From positions 124,001 through 188,000 of the forward strand of contig JALSJQ010000025.1 in assembly GCA_026989275.1 (NCBI GenBank): a stretch of DNA of 64,000 nucleotides, given 5' to 3'. This document shows, one piece after another, positions 1-9,681 of this stretch. The notes below the pieces were generated by a model. The model worked only from the letters and a program-made list of their open reading frames with translations. It was not told where the DNA came from and made no database searches. Source of the DNA: Albidovulum sp. (lineage in GTDB: Bacteria; Pseudomonadota; Alphaproteobacteria; Rhodobacterales; Rhodobacteraceae). Numbering within the stretch: position 1 is the stretch's first letter; every line of letters begins with the position of its first letter. Made by a program: the position numbers and the translations under genes.

Positions 1-180
1 GGGCGTGAAGCTCACGAAGACGCCGGCAGCGACACCGCGAGCGATTTCCTCGGGCGATCCCGGCAACCGCTTGAGGCGGAGGATGACATAGCGCGTGGCC
101 CGCCCCCAGCCGGAGCGGGGCCAGAGGAAATGCCGGATGCGGGTCAGAAGCCCGGGCCGTTCGCGACGCTTGAAGAGCAC
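1..180 (-). CDS. DUF2062 domain protein, N-terminal 60 residues (cut by window edge)
   Basis: The frame opens with GTG at 180, preceded on the minus strand by a perfect AGGAGG six bases upstream (185-190), and runs off the left edge. The visible residues start VLFKRRERPGLL, then a W-P-R-S-G-W stretch, then RLKRLPGSPEEIARGVA followed by AGVFVSFTP. This pattern of a basic N-terminus followed by a PGSPxxIAxGxAxGxFxSFTP motif is characteristic of DUF2062 membrane proteins, whose function is not established. It lies directly downstream of the rsh gene on the same strand with a 36-base gap, so it is probably co-transcribed. Only the start is visible, so membrane segments cannot be judged. Confidence 0.8.
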   Translation of the reverse strand, partial: MLFKRRERPGLLTRIRHFLWPRSGWGRATRYVILRLKRLPGSPEEIARGVAAGVFVSFTP

Positions 181-216
181 GTTGCCTCCTGTCTCCCCCG
201 CCCTGTCGCACCGGAA

Positions 217-2478
217 TCAGTCGGTCGTGCTCCGGGTCTCGCTGCCGAGCCCGGCAACGGCCACGGCTTCCGCCGCCGCATCGCCCGGCCTGCGGTCGAG
301 GGACGGATCGCGGAACCGCTCCACATCCACAACGCCCTCGTCGGCCTCGATCGAGGTCAGGATGTTGTGCAGATGGCCGATGTCCCGCACCTCGACGGTG
401 ATGTTGATGCGATAGAAGTCGGGTTTCTTGTCAACGAATTCGAGATCGGAAATATTCGCGTTCTGCTCGCCGAGCAAGGTGCAAATCCGCCCGAGAACGC
501 CGGCGCTGTTGGCCATGGTGACGACGATCGTCACCTCGTTGACCGGCGCGAACTCGACCGGCGCCCAGCGCAGATCGATCCAGCCCTCCTCGTATTCGGC
601 CAGCGCGTCGCAATCGGCGGCATGGATCGAGATCGTACCGTCCTTGCGGCGAATGCCGATGATACGCTCGCCGGGCAGCGGCTGGCAGCAGGGCGCACGC
701 AGCGATTCATAGCCCGGTTCGATGCCGACGATCGCCTCCTCGGCCCGCACCCCCTCGCGCGAGGGGTGCGCCTCGGCCAGTTCGGGATAGAGGACACGGA
801 CGACTTCCTGAGCGGTGATCTCGCCCCGTCCGATGCGCTCCAGAAGGCGCTCGGCCCGGCTCTCGCCGTCGATCCCCATCTTCTCCGCCGCCGTGCGCAG
901 TGCCTGCTCGCTCAGCTTGCGCCCGGCCTCCTCGAAGGCGACGCGCGCCAGCTGCTGGCCGAAACTGATGTTGTGGCGGGTCTGCTGCTCGCGGATGGCG
1001 CGGCGGATCGCGGCCTTCGCCCGCCCCGTCACCACCAGATCGAGCCAGCGGATGTCGGGGCGCTGGCCGTGGGCGGTGATGATCTCGACCTGCTGGCCAT
1101 TGCGCAGCCGCGTCCACAGCGGCACGCGCTTGCCGTCCACCTTCACCCCCGCGCAACGGTCGCCGATGCCGGTATGGATGGCATAGGCGAAATCGAGCGG
1201 CATCGCGCCGCGCGGCAGCTTGATGACGTCGCCCTTGGGCGTGAAGCAGAACACCTTGTCGGTGTCCATCTCGAGCTTGGCGTTCTCGAGAAATTCGTTC
1301 ACGTCCTCGGTGTCGCGCAGCCTTTCGATGAGCTCCTTGACCCAGCGCACCGGGTCCGTGGCGTATTCGTTCTCGATCGGCACGCCGTCGCGGTAGGACC
1401 AGTGGGCCGCCACCCCGGCCTCGGCCACCTCGTGCATCTTGCGGGTGCGGATCTGGATCTCGATGCGCTTGCCGTCCCGGCCCGAAACCGTCGTATGGAG
1501 CGAACGGTAGCCGTTCGACTTGGGCTGGGAGATATAGTCCTTGAACCGCCCCGGCACCGCCTTCCAGCGCTGATGCACCCCGCCGAGCACCCGATAGCAG
1601 TCATCCACCGTTTCGGTGATGACGCGGAAGCCGAAGATGTCGGACAGGTGGTCGAAGGGCTCGCCGCGTTCCTCCATCTTGCGCCAGATCGAATAGGGCC
1701 GCTTCTCCCGGCCCGTCACCTCGGCCTCGATCCCCAGCCTGTCGAGCACCTCCCCGATGTCGCGGGTGATGGTATCGAGCAGATCGCCCGAAGCGCGCCG
1801 CAACCGCGCGACCCGCTTGAGGATCGAGTTGCGCGCCACCGGATTGAGCACCTTGAAGGCCAGGTCCTCCAGCTCCTCGCGCATCCACTGCATGCCCATG
1901 CGGCCGGCCAGCGGCGCATAGATTTCCAGCGTTTCGAGCGCCTTCTGCCGCTGCTTCTCGGGCGGCATGTGACCGATGGTCCGCATGTTGTGCAGGCGGT
2001 CGGCGAGCTTGACGAGAAGCACCCGCGGATCCTCGGCCACCGCCTGGATGAGCTTGCGGAAATTCTCGGCCTGCTCGCGCGCCTTGAGATCGCCACGCGC
2101 GGGTCCCTCGGCCTGCCCCAGCCCCGAGAGCAGCTCCATGCGGGTGAGCTTGGTGACCCCTTCGACGAGCCGGGCGATGGTCTGCCCGAAGCTCCGTTCG
2201 ATTTCCGCGGCGGTGGTGGCGGTATCCTCGACGGTATCGTGCAGAAGGGCGGTGGCGATGGTGGCGTCATCCATGCGCTGCTCGGCGAGGATCCCGGCCA
2301 CGGCCAGTGGATGGGTGATGTAGGGCTCCCCCGAACGCCGCTTCTGCCCCGCATGCATCCGCTCGGCATGGGCATAGGCCGCCCGCAGAAGATCCTCGTC
2401 GGATTTCGGGTTGTAGGCCCTGACGCTCGCGATCAGCGCATCGATGGTCTCGACGTGTTCCGGCCGCTGGCCTCCCAT
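217..2478 (-). CDS. rsh: Bifunctional (p)ppGpp synthetase/hydrolase (RelA/SpoT homologue)
   Basis: This 753-residue protein makes and degrades the alarmone (p)ppGpp in the cytoplasm. The HD hydrolase domain is at the N-terminus, with the HDTVED metal-binding motif near residue 80. The synthetase domain follows with an RFKDYIS motif near residue 311; an RxKD motif at this place is typical of bifunctional enzymes, whereas monofunctional RelA carries an acidic ExDD. A TGS domain lies near 405-465 and an ACT domain near 645-720. It sits 36 bases downstream of rpoZ on the same strand, so rpoZ-rsh-DUF2062 probably form one transcript. The length is slightly above the family norm, and the extra N-terminal residues leave the exact start a little uncertain. 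Confidence 0.95.
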   Translation of the reverse strand: MGGQRPEHVETIDALIASVRAYNPKSDEDLLRAAYAHAERMHAGQKRRSGEPYITHPLAVAGILAEQRMDDATIATALLHDTVEDTATTAAEIERSFGQTIARLVEGVTKLTRMELLSGLGQAEGPARGDLKAREQAENFRKLIQAVAEDPRVLLVKLADRLHNMRTIGHMPPEKQRQKALETLEIYAPLAGRMGMQWMREELEDLAFKVLNPVARNSILKRVARLRRASGDLLDTITRDIGEVLDRLGIEAEVTGREKRPYSIWRKMEERGEPFDHLSDIFGFRVITETVDDCYRVLGGVHQRWKAVPGRFKDYISQPKSNGYRSLHTTVSGRDGKRIEIQIRTRKMHEVAEAGVAAHWSYRDGVPIENEYATDPVRWVKELIERLRDTEDVNEFLENAKLEMDTDKVFCFTPKGDVIKLPRGAMPLDFAYAIHTGIGDRCAGVKVDGKRVPLWTRLRNGQQVEIITAHGQRPDIRWLDLVVTGRAKAAIRRAIREQQTRHNISFGQQLARVAFEEAGRKLSEQALRTAAEKMGIDGESRAERLLERIGRGEITAQEVVRVLYPELAEAHPSREGVRAEEAIVGIEPGYESLRAPCCQPLPGERIIGIRRKDGTISIHAADCDALAEYEEGWIDLRWAPVEFAPVNEVTIVVTMANSAGVLGRICTLLGEQNANISDLEFVDKKPDFYRINITVEVRDIGHLHNILTSIEADEGVVDVERFRDPSLDRRPGDAAAEAVAVAGLGSETRSTTD

Positions 2479-2514
2479 TCGCCTCCGTCCTGTCCTCCGT
2501 CGCGCGCGACCGCC

Positions 2515-2892
2515 CTACTGGCCCTTGGCCTGCATCTCCATGAGGGCGCGCATCAGCTTTTCCTCGTCGAGCTCGTCCTCGGCCGGCTTGTCTTCCTCGA
2601 TGGCGGGGCGCTCCTCGTCCACCCCCATGAGAAGCGGCATCCGGTCCTCCTCGGGCTCGTCCACCTCGATATGGTGCTGATAGCTTTCGATCAGACGCTC
2701 GCGCAGCTCATCCACCGACACCGTTTCCTCGGCGATCTCGCGCAGGGCGATGACCGGATTCTTGTCGTTGTCGCGCGGCACGGTCGGCTCCTCGCCGGCG
2801 GCCAGCTCCCGCGCGCGATAGGCGGCGAGCAGGACAAGCTCGAACCGGTTCGGAACCTTGTCAACGCAATCTTCGACGGTCACACGTGCCAT
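2515..2892 (-). CDS. rpoZ: DNA-directed RNA polymerase omega subunit
   Basis: A 125-residue omega subunit, which helps beta-prime fold and assemble into core RNA polymerase. The N-terminus [20 protein letters not shown] matches the conserved omega signature, followed by the AAYRARE segment and [13 protein letters not shown]. The C-terminal third is strongly acidic (Glu/Asp-rich), common in alphaproteobacterial omega. The frame continues 28 codons upstream, but ATG at 2892 is chosen because it begins the conserved family start and is preceded by a GAGG ribosome binding site. It precedes rsh by 36 bases; the rpoZ-rsh pairing is a widespread arrangement, linking polymerase assembly with the stringent response. 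Confidence 0.95.
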   Translation of the reverse strand: MARVTVEDCVDKVPNRFELVLLAAYRARELAAGEEPTVPRDNDKNPVIALREIAEETVSVDELRERLIESYQHHIEVDEPEEDRMPLLMGVDEERPAIEEDKPAEDELDEEKLMRALMEMQAKGQ

Positions 2893-2932
2893 GGCACACC
2901 TCAAGTGCAGATTTCCCGGGGAATGAACCCGC

Positions 2933-2961
2933 CACATAGTCCCATCGGCGGGAGATGGCAA
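2933..2961 (-). promoter_or_regulatory. Candidate sigma-70-type promoter of rpoZ-rsh
   Basis: On the minus strand TTGCCA (2961-2956) is followed by a 17-base spacer and TATGTG (2938-2933), about 40 bases upstream of the rpoZ start codon. The -35 matches TTGACA at five of six positions and the -10 is moderate. It is placed by eye only. Confidence 0.45.
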
Positions 2962-2994
2962 GGGCCGAGCGGCCATGCCGCCCGGAAGCGCCGA

Positions 2995-3591
2995 TCATGC
3001 CTGCCAGGGGCGGATCGCCCGCGTCTCCTCCGGCGGCAGGGCGGCCGCGAGTTCGATCACGGTCCGACCGAGGATCGGGTGGACGATGCCGGGCGCGATC
3101 TCGAGGAGCGGAACGAGCACGAAGCCGCGCTCATGGAGCCGCGGATGGGGCAGGATCAGCCGGTCGGGGCTCCGGCGCATCTGCACCGCGCGCGGCAGCG
3201 CCATCCAGCGCGACACCGTTTCCCGGTCGGGCAGGATCAGCGAATCACCCTGCGAATCGGTTGCGAGCACGATGTCGAGATCGAGGGTCCGCGCCCTCCA
3301 GCGCTGCGCGCGGCGACGTTCGAAACGGGCCTCGAGCGCGTGAAGCCGATCGAGAAGGCGCTGCGGGGAATGGTCGCTGCGCACATGCCAGGCCTGATTG
3401 GCGTAATCCGGCCCGTGACCGGCGGGCCAGGCAGGCGTTCGGTAAATTTCACTTACGGCGACGATCTCGACAGATCCTTGCTCCTTCGCGCCCGTTCGGG
3501 AAAATTCTTCCAGTGCCGCTTGCAGCACGGCCGCCGGAGAACGCCCTGCGATCGGCAGATTGCTGCCGACGGAAAGGTAATAGCCATTCAC
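2995..3591 (-). CDS. folK: 2-amino-4-hydroxy-6-hydroxymethyldihydropteridine pyrophosphokinase
   Basis: HPPK transfers pyrophosphate from ATP to 6-hydroxymethyl-7,8-dihydropterin in folate synthesis. The N-terminus carries the nucleotide-side motif YYLSVGSNLP, and the signature RARTLDLDIVLA is present in the middle. A stretch of about 30 residues between this signature and LILPHPRLHERGFVLVPL is longer than in the E. coli enzyme, in line with related alphaproteobacterial proteins as I recall them. I prefer GTG at 3591 as start, which has a GGAAGG sequence about ten bases upstream; an in-frame ATG at 3624 adds 11 residues but lacks a spaced ribosome binding site. It lies upstream of rpoZ on the same strand and divergent from the NYN-domain gene. 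Confidence 0.9.
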   Translation of the reverse strand: MNGYYLSVGSNLPIAGRSPAAVLQAALEEFSRTGAKEQGSVEIVAVSEIYRTPAWPAGHGPDYANQAWHVRSDHSPQRLLDRLHALEARFERRRAQRWRARTLDLDIVLATDSQGDSLILPDRETVSRWMALPRAVQMRRSPDRLILPHPRLHERGFVLVPLLEIAPGIVHPILGRTVIELAAALPPEETRAIRPWQA

Positions 3592-3742
3592 CTTTCTGTC
3601 ACCTTCCCTTGCAAATTCCGCCATTTCCCATAATGATTTGGAACATCCATACCGACCGCAATGCGTTCATTGTATGTCGCTTGCCGATAGCAGGTCGGTT
3701 TGCAGATCCCCCTCCAACCGGAACACGTTTTCAGAGGCAAGA

Positions 3743-4339
3743 ATGTTTTACCGCGACGAAAAGCTGGCCCTCTTCATCGACGGCGCCAATCTCTACTCCG
3801 CAGCCCGCGCGCTCGGCTTCGACATCGACTACAAGCTCCTGCGCAACGAATTCATGCGCCGCGGCAAGCTGCTCAGGGCCTTCTACTACACCTGCCTTCT
3901 CGAGAGCGACGAATATTCGCCGCTGCGCCCGCTGGTGGACTGGCTGCATTACAACGGCTTCACCGTCATCACCAAGCCGGCGAAGGAATACACCGATTCG
4001 ACCGGCCGGCGTAAGGTCAAGGGCAACATCGACATCGAGCTTGCCATCGACGCGCTCGACATCGCCCGGCATGTCGATCACATCGTGCTCTTCTCCGGCG
4101 ACGGCGACTTCCGCCCCCTCGTCGAGGCGTTGCAGAAGAAGGGAGTGCGGGTGTCGGTGGTCTCCACCATCCGCTCCCAGCCACCAATGATTTCCGACGA
4201 TCTGCGCCGCCAGGCCGACAACTTCATAGAACTCGACGATCTGCGCGAGATCATCGGCCGCCCCCCGCGCGAGCCGCGGCAGGTTGAAAGCGTCACCGAT
4301 ACGGCACACGCGGCCGTCAGCGAAGACGACGAGCGCTGA
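3743..4339 (+). CDS. NYN domain protein (LabA/DUF88 family, PIN-like ribonuclease fold)
   Basis: A 198-residue protein with a single NYN domain, a PIN-like fold that usually has metal-dependent RNase activity. The acidic active-site segments are visible: LALFIDGANLY at residues 8-18, NIDIELAIDALD in the middle and VLFSGDGDFRPLVEAL after it. The aspartates in FIDGAN, DIELAIDA and SGDGDF are the expected metal ligands. ATG at 3743 is chosen because AGAGG lies just upstream and the domain begins immediately; the frame stays open 35 codons further upstream but without conserved sequence. The RNA substrate is unknown. It is divergent from folK, with about 150 bases between the two starts. Confidence 0.85.
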   Translation: MFYRDEKLALFIDGANLYSAARALGFDIDYKLLRNEFMRRGKLLRAFYYTCLLESDEYSPLRPLVDWLHYNGFTVITKPAKEYTDSTGRRKVKGNIDIELAIDALDIARHVDHIVLFSGDGDFRPLVEALQKKGVRVSVVSTIRSQPPMISDDLRRQADNFIELDDLREIIGRPPREPRQVESVTDTAHAAVSEDDER

Positions 4340-4491
4340 GGGGCCGCGCGCTCCCCCCGAACGGAAACGCCGGCCGGAGGCAAGCCGGCCGTGCAGGCGG
4401 CAGGTTCGCCCGTCCCGCCCTTTCCTCCGGCCGGCTCACGGGCTAGATCGGGCACGAGATCCCGCAGCCCGAGTGCAGGAAGGCTTCGCCC

Positions 4492-5460
4492 ATGACCGCC
4501 ATTTCCCCGTCATCCGGTCCCAAGCCGCCCCTCGAGCTGGTGCTCGCCGCGCCCCGGGGCTTCTGCGCCGGGGTCGATCGGGCGATCAAGATCGTGGAGA
4601 TGGCACTCGGGAAATGGGGGGCGCCGGTCTATGTCCGCCACGAGATCGTGCACAACCGCCATGTCGTGGAGGAGCTGGAGAGGAAGGGGGCCGTCTTCGT
4701 CGAGGAACTCGACGAATGCCCGGTCGATCGGCCGGTGATCTTCTCCGCCCATGGGGTGCCGAAACATGTGCCGGCCGAGGCCGAGCGGCGCGGCATGGTG
4801 TATGTCGATGCCACCTGCCCCCTGGTCTCGAAGGTGCATATCGAGGCCGAACGCCACCACCGCGAAGGCCTGCAGATCGTGATGATCGGCCATGCGGGCC
4901 ACCCGGAGGTGATCGGCACCATGGGGCAACTTCCCGAGGGCGAGGTGCTGCTCGTCGAGACGGCCGAAGATGTCGCCCGCCTCGCGCCGCGCGACGCGGA
5001 CCGCCTCGCCTACATCACCCAGACCACGCTTTCGGTCGATGACACGGCGGCGATCGTCGCGGCGCTCAAGGCCCGTTTCCCGACCATCCGCGGCCCGCAC
5101 AAGGAAGACATCTGCTACGCCACCACCAATCGCCAGAAGGCGGTGAAGGCCATCGCGCCCGAAGTCGATCTCTTCCTCGTCATCGGCTCGCCCAACTCGT
5201 CCAACTCCCGGCGGCTGGTCGAGGTGGCCGAATCGGCCGGCTGCCCGCGCGCCGCCCTCATCGGCAATGCCGGCGAAATCGACTGGGATGCCCTCGAGGG
5301 CACCGCCCGCGTCGGGCTCTCGGCCGGAGCCTCGGCTCCCGAAGCGCTGGTCGACGAGGTGATCTCGGCCTTCGCGGAGCGCTTCGACCTCGTCACCCGC
5401 ACCGTCGAGACGGCACGGGAGGACATTTCCTTCAAGGTGCCGGCAGTGCTGCGCAACTGA
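4492..5460 (+). CDS. ispH: 4-hydroxy-3-methylbut-2-enyl diphosphate reductase
   Basis: IspH is the last enzyme of the non-mevalonate isoprenoid pathway, an iron-sulfur reductase that converts HMBPP to IPP and DMAPP. The 322-residue length is normal. The three cluster-binding cysteines are present in their usual contexts: [10 protein letters not shown] (Cys25), DATCPLVSK (Cys109) and [10 protein letters not shown] (Cys208). The HEIVHN and SAHGVP motifs of the substrate pocket are also seen, as is [10 protein letters not shown]. It leads a three-gene run with a methyltransferase 11 bases downstream and rnhA overlapping that gene. Confidence 0.97.
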   Translation: MTAISPSSGPKPPLELVLAAPRGFCAGVDRAIKIVEMALGKWGAPVYVRHEIVHNRHVVEELERKGAVFVEELDECPVDRPVIFSAHGVPKHVPAEAERRGMVYVDATCPLVSKVHIEAERHHREGLQIVMIGHAGHPEVIGTMGQLPEGEVLLVETAEDVARLAPRDADRLAYITQTTLSVDDTAAIVAALKARFPTIRGPHKEDICYATTNRQKAVKAIAPEVDLFLVIGSPNSSNSRRLVEVAESAGCPRAALIGNAGEIDWDALEGTARVGLSAGASAPEALVDEVISAFAERFDLVTRTVETAREDISFKVPAVLRN

Positions 5461-5471
5461 GGGCGGAACCC

Positions 5472-6134
5472 GTGACCAGAAACGATCATCCCGATCGACC
5501 GGCGGAACCCGGCCACGATGCCGGCACACTGGCCTTCTACGAGGAAAACGCCGCCCGCTACGGCCGCGAGACCGAACCGCCGCACCCGCCGCGCCGGCTG
5601 GTCGATTTCGCCGCCCGTCTTCCGGAGGGCGCATTCGTGCTCGATCTGGGGGCCGGTACCGGCTGGGCGGCGGGTTTTCTCGCGACGCTCGGCCATCGCG
5701 TGATCGCGCTCGACGCCGCCGCGGCCATGACCCGGCTGGCCGGGGAGCGGCGCGGCGTGCTGGCCATCCGCGCCGGCTTCGACGAGGTGCACGGCCGGGA
5801 GGTCCTCGACGGGATCTGGGCCTGCCATGCGCTTCAGCACGCCCCCCGCGAGCTGCTGCCGGCGTTTCTCGCCCGTCTTTCCGAGGCCCTGCGGCCGGGC
5901 GGCTGGTTCCATCTCGACATGCACGAAGCCCGCCCCGACGAGCCGCTGACCCTGCGCGACACGCTCGGGCGCCTCTACAACCATTACGCCGAAGAGGAGA
6001 TCCGCCGCCTTCTCGAAACTGCCGGGCTCGCCATCCATGCCTTCCGGCGCAAGGACGAACACGGTTTCGACGGGCGCCCCATCACCACCATGTCGATCCT
6101 GGCCCGGCGCGAAGGGGAACAGGTCGATGGCTGA
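5472..6134 (+). CDS. Class I SAM-dependent methyltransferase
   Basis: A 220-residue class I methyltransferase. Motif I is clear ([16 protein letters not shown] near residues 56-71), followed by the acidic end of beta-2 in VIALDAA. Later motifs include [12 protein letters not shown] and [14 protein letters not shown], typical of the methyltransferase 11/25 type. Its substrate cannot be told from sequence. The start is GTG at 5472 with GAGG in the preceding bases, 11 bases after the ispH stop. Its last codons overlap the rnhA start by eight bases, which indicates translational coupling. In related bacteria a methyltransferase often sits between ispH and rnhA, so the arrangement is conserved rather than accidental. 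Confidence 0.88.
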   Translation: MTRNDHPDRPAEPGHDAGTLAFYEENAARYGRETEPPHPPRRLVDFAARLPEGAFVLDLGAGTGWAAGFLATLGHRVIALDAAAAMTRLAGERRGVLAIRAGFDEVHGREVLDGIWACHALQHAPRELLPAFLARLSEALRPGGWFHLDMHEARPDEPLTLRDTLGRLYNHYAEEEIRRLLETAGLAIHAFRRKDEHGFDGRPITTMSILARREGEQVDG

Positions 6135-6651
6135 CACGCACCGCCCGCCCGCCGCGGATTCCCCGCCGCTCGAGATCGTCGCCTTCACCGACGGCGCCTG
6201 CTCCGGCAATCCGGGCCCCGGCGGATGGGGCGTTTTGCTCCAGGCCCGGCGCGGCAACCGCATCGTCAAGGAGCGCGAGCTCAAGGGGGGCGCGCCGCAA
6301 ACCACCAACAACCGCATGGAACTGATGGCCGCGATCGCCGCGCTCGAGGCGCTCGAGCGGCCGAGCCGCATCACCATCGTCACCGACAGCGCCTATCTCA
6401 AGGGCGGCATCACCGAGTGGATGCAGAAGTGGGAGAGAAACGGCTGGCGCACCTCGGGAAAGAAGCCGGTGCGCAACGAGGAACTGTGGCGCCGGCTGCA
6501 GGAGGCGGCCCGTCGGCACGAGGTGCGCTGGAAATGGGTCAAGGGCCATGCCGGCCATGCCGAGAACGAACGGGCCGACAGGCTCGCCCGCGAAGGCATG
6601 GCTCCCTTCAAGCGGCGCAAGGGCGCGGAAGGGGCCGATCGCGAACGCTGA
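6127..6651 (+). CDS. rnhA: Ribonuclease HI
   Basis: RNase HI degrades RNA in RNA-DNA hybrids, removing primers and R-loops. The 174-residue protein has all catalytic carboxylates in context: Asp in [17 protein letters not shown], Glu in NRMELMAAI, Asp in TDSAYLKGG and the C-terminal His/Asp in [16 protein letters not shown]. The basic handle segment ([12 protein letters not shown]) that helps hybrid binding is present. A short charged tail follows the catalytic core. ATG at 6127 is chosen because it begins just before the domain and overlaps the methyltransferase stop; an upstream in-frame ATG lies deep inside that gene. Confidence 0.96.
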   Translation: MADTHRPPAADSPPLEIVAFTDGACSGNPGPGGWGVLLQARRGNRIVKERELKGGAPQTTNNRMELMAAIAALEALERPSRITIVTDSAYLKGGITEWMQKWERNGWRTSGKKPVRNEELWRRLQEAARRHEVRWKWVKGHAGHAENERADRLAREGMAPFKRRKGAEGADRER

Positions 6652-6766
6652 GCGCCATGCCCCGAAGACCGGGCCAGGCAGGCTTCCCGGCGAATGAAGC
6701 GGGCGAGTATTGGCCCTTCGCTTCCGAAATACCGACCGATCGAGGCGCCGCCGGACGGCCACCTTC

Positions 6767-7681
6767 TCACCCGAGGCGGGCTCCCGGTCGCACGGGGAAC
6801 CCCCTCAGAAACTCCTCGGCATTCATCGCCGCACGACCGGCCCGTTGCAGCCGGGTGATCTCGACGGCGCCTTCTCCCGCCGCCACCTTGAAGGTGGGGC
6901 CGGCCTCGAGCACCTCGCCCGGGGCACCGCTGCCCTCGGCAAGGCGGCTTCCCAGGAACTTCACGCGCTCGCCGCCGATCTCGCTCCAGGCACCGGGGAA
7001 GGGGGAAAGACCGCGTATCTGCCGGTCGATCCCGGCTGCCGGCCGCGCCCAGTCCACCCGCGCTTCCTCCTTGCCGATCTTGGGCGCATAGGTGGCGCGG
7101 TCCTCGTCCTGGGGCACCGGCTCCAGATCGTCACGCCGCGCCAGCGCCTCGACGATCAGCCGACCGCCGAGGGCGGCCAGCCTGTCATGCAGTTCGCCCG
7201 TCGTCTCCTCCGGGCCGATGGGCACGGCCTCGGCAAGCAGCACCGGCCCGGTGTCGAGCCCCTCGTCCATCTGCATGATCGAGATGCCGCTGACCTCGTC
7301 CCCGGCCATGATCGCCCGGTGGATCGGCGCCGCGCCCCGCCAGCGGGGCAGGAGCGAGGCGTGAATGTTGAGACAGCCCCCCGGAGGGATCTCGAGAACG
7401 GCCCGCGGCAGGATCAGCCCGTAGGCCGCGACCACCGCCGCTTCGGGGCGCAGATCGCGAAAGAGGCCGATCGCCTCCTCGTCGCGCAGGCCGGTCGGCG
7501 TGAAGACCGGCAGGCCGAGCTCTCCGACCTTGCGGGCCACCGGCGAGGGGCGCGGCCTGCGCCCCCTGCCCGCCGGCCGCGGCGGTCGGGTGAAGACGGC
7601 GGCGATGTCGTGCCCCGCCTCGTGGAGGGCGGAGAGCGCCGGCACGGCAAAGTCGGGCGTGCCCATGAAGACGAGCCGCAT
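6767..7681 (-). CDS. fmt: Methionyl-tRNA formyltransferase
   Basis: Fmt formylates initiator Met-tRNA using 10-formyl-tetrahydrofolate. The 304-residue protein starts [16 protein letters not shown], the classic Fmt N-terminus, and carries the catalytic region [16 protein letters not shown] followed by the Asp of [12 protein letters not shown]. The C-terminal tRNA-binding domain ([11 protein letters not shown] to the end) is present. Its ATG at 7681 shares one base with the def stop (TGATG), so the two are translationally coupled, and their products act on the same N-terminal formyl-methionine. Confidence 0.97.
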   Translation of the reverse strand: MRLVFMGTPDFAVPALSALHEAGHDIAAVFTRPPRPAGRGRRPRPSPVARKVGELGLPVFTPTGLRDEEAIGLFRDLRPEAAVVAAYGLILPRAVLEIPPGGCLNIHASLLPRWRGAAPIHRAIMAGDEVSGISIMQMDEGLDTGPVLLAEAVPIGPEETTGELHDRLAALGGRLIVEALARRDDLEPVPQDEDRATYAPKIGKEEARVDWARPAAGIDRQIRGLSPFPGAWSEIGGERVKFLGSRLAEGSGAPGEVLEAGPTFKVAAGEGAVEITRLQRAGRAAMNAEEFLRGFPVRPGARLG

Positions 7682-8217
7682 CAGCCCGCCGCCTTCGCCT
7701 TGCCGCGGGCACGCTCGCGCTTGAGCTTCTTCATCTTCTCGGTGATGAGCCGCCGGCGCACCGGACTCAGATAATCTATGAAGAGCCGGCCGTTGACATG
7801 ATCGATCTCGTGCTGCACGCAGGTGGCCTCGAGCCCGGTGAAATGGCGCTCCTGCGCCTGCCCGTCCCGGTCGAGATAGCGCACCCGCACTTCGGCCGGC
7901 CGCTCGACCTCGGCATATTCCCCCGGGATCGACAGGCAGCCCTCCTCATGCACATTGGTCTCCTCCGAACGCCACACGATCTCGGGATTGACCAGCACGT
8001 GGGGCCGCGGCGGCTCGTCCTTGCCGGCACAATCCATCACGATCAGCCGACGGGTGACGCCGATCTGCGGCGCGGCCAGCCCGATCCCCGGCGCGGCATA
8101 CATGGTTTCGAGCATGTCATCCGCCAGCCTGCGGATGCGCTCGTCCACTTCCTCGACGGGCGCGCAAACCTTCTTCAGGCGCGGATCGGGGTGGATGATG
8201 ATGTCACGAACGGCCAT
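7681..8217 (-). CDS. def: Peptide deformylase
   Basis: Def removes the formyl group from nascent proteins. The 178-residue sequence has the three family motifs: [20 protein letters not shown] (metal-binding Cys) and [12 protein letters not shown] (HExxH metal ligands and catalytic Glu). ATG at 8217 starts the conserved [14 protein letters not shown]; the frame stays open 26 codons further upstream into the intergenic region without family similarity. A basic C-terminal tail ([18 protein letters not shown]) extends the core. It is the first gene of the def-fmt unit and is divergent from the PatB-type gene. Confidence 0.96.
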   Translation of the reverse strand: MAVRDIIIHPDPRLKKVCAPVEEVDERIRRLADDMLETMYAAPGIGLAAPQIGVTRRLIVMDCAGKDEPPRPHVLVNPEIVWRSEETNVHEEGCLSIPGEYAEVERPAEVRVRYLDRDGQAQERHFTGLEATCVQHEIDHVNGRLFIDYLSPVRRRLITEKMKKLKRERARGKAKAAG

Positions 8218-8348
8218 GCCCGCGATGTAGGCGATCCGCCCCGGCTTGACAATGGCGGCCACCACCTTGGCAATTCCGCAAGACGCCGTTAGCAACGTCC
8301 GGTGCCGTTTCGACTCCCCACCACGGAACCCCTTTCCCGGAGCCTTCC

Positions 8349-9554
8349 ATGCCCGACACGTCTTCCTCTCCCGCCTTCGATTTCGACGAGATCATCGACC
8401 GCCGCGGCACCCATTCCCTCAAATGGGACATGATGGAGCGGCTCTACGGGCTCTCCCCTGCCGATGCACTGCCGATGTGGGTGGCCGACATGGACTTCCG
8501 CGCCGCGCCGCCGATCCGCCGCGCCCTTGCGGACCATGTCGAAACCGGCGTCTTCGGCTATCACGGCGACGACAGCGACCTTCTCGCGGCGCTTTCCTGG
8601 TGGCAGGACACACGTCACGGCTGGCGGAACATTCCCGGCGAAGCCGTGTTCCATGTCGGCGGTCTCGTCAACGGCACCGCCGTCGCCATCGAGACCTTCA
8701 CCGAACCCGGCGACGGGGTGCTGCTCTTCACCCCGGTCTATCATGCCTTCGCCCGCGTGATCCGTGCCGCCGGGCGCAAGGTCGTCGAGGTGCCGATGAA
8801 GGTGGAGGACGGGCGTTACGTCATGGACATGGCCGCCGCCGACGCAGCCGCCGGGCGCGAGAAGCTCGCCATGGTCATCCTCTGCTCACCCCACAATCCC
8901 GGCGGGCGGGTCTGGAGCGGAAGCGAGTTGCGAGCCGTGGCCGATTTCGCCATCCGGCACCGGCTCCTGCTCCTGTCCGACGAGATCCACGACGATCTCG
9001 TCTTCCCGCCCCATCGCCACATCCCCACCGCCCTGGCCGCGCCCGAGGCGGAAACGCGGCTCGTGACGATGATCTCCGCCACCAAGAGCTTCAACATCGC
9101 CGGCGGGCATGTCGGCCATGTCATCATCACCGACCCCGATCTGCGGCAGCGATTCGCCCGCAGGATGACCGCGCTCGGCATCTCTCCCAACGCCTTCGGC
9201 ATGACCGCCGCCACCGCCGCCTGGTCCCCCGAGGGGGCCGCCTGGCTCGATGCGCTCCTGGTCTATCTCGCGGAGAACCGGCGCCTGTTCGATGCCGGCG
9301 TCAACGCGATACCGGGGGTGCGCTCGATGCCGCTCGAGGCGACCTATCTTGCTTGGGTCGATTTCTCGGGAACGGGCATGGACCAGGCCGAGATCGTCGA
9401 GCGGGTCGAGAAACGGGCGCGGATCGCCACCAATCACGGCCCGCAATTCGGCGCCGGCGGCGAAGGGTTCATGCGCTTCAACCTCGCCATGCCGCGCGTG
9501 CGGATCGAGGAAGCGGTGCGCCGCCTGCAGGACGCTTTCGCCGATCTGCAATGA
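8349..9554 (+). CDS. MalY/PatB-family PLP-dependent C-S beta-lyase or aminotransferase
   Basis: A 401-residue fold-type I PLP enzyme of the MalY/PatB group, most members of which cleave cystathionine or cysteine conjugates to pyruvate, ammonia and a thiol. Visible features include PMWVADMDF and VFGYHG at the N-terminus, SPHNPGGRVWS, the cofactor-contacting LSDEIHDDLVF and the PLP lysine in SATKSFNIAG. The C-terminal domain ends with FMRFNLAMPRVRIEEAV. Whether it supplies methionine by cystathionine cleavage or acts as a general aminotransferase cannot be decided here. It is divergent from def, 131 bases apart. Confidence 0.88.
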   Translation: MPDTSSSPAFDFDEIIDRRGTHSLKWDMMERLYGLSPADALPMWVADMDFRAAPPIRRALADHVETGVFGYHGDDSDLLAALSWWQDTRHGWRNIPGEAVFHVGGLVNGTAVAIETFTEPGDGVLLFTPVYHAFARVIRAAGRKVVEVPMKVEDGRYVMDMAAADAAAGREKLAMVILCSPHNPGGRVWSGSELRAVADFAIRHRLLLLSDEIHDDLVFPPHRHIPTALAAPEAETRLVTMISATKSFNIAGGHVGHVIITDPDLRQRFARRMTALGISPNAFGMTAATAAWSPEGAAWLDALLVYLAENRRLFDAGVNAIPGVRSMPLEATYLAWVDFSGTGMDQAEIVERVEKRARIATNHGPQFGAGGEGFMRFNLAMPRVRIEEAVRRLQDAFADLQ

Positions 9555-9681
9555 GCGGAGCGTCCGCCGGCCCGAAAGGCCGCGCTCGCGCTGACGCTGC
9601 GTCCCGCTTGCCGCAGCGGGCGGAAGATGATTCGACGGAGCCACAGCCTTCCGCACTTTCCGCAACAGGGGAACGAGGCCG

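Noticed and set aside
130-3633. Very long open frame on the plus strand antisense to rsh, rpoZ and folK
   Set aside because: It is a by-product of high G+C content. It lacks domains, its composition is that of a complement strand, and it spans the well-supported minus-strand genes.
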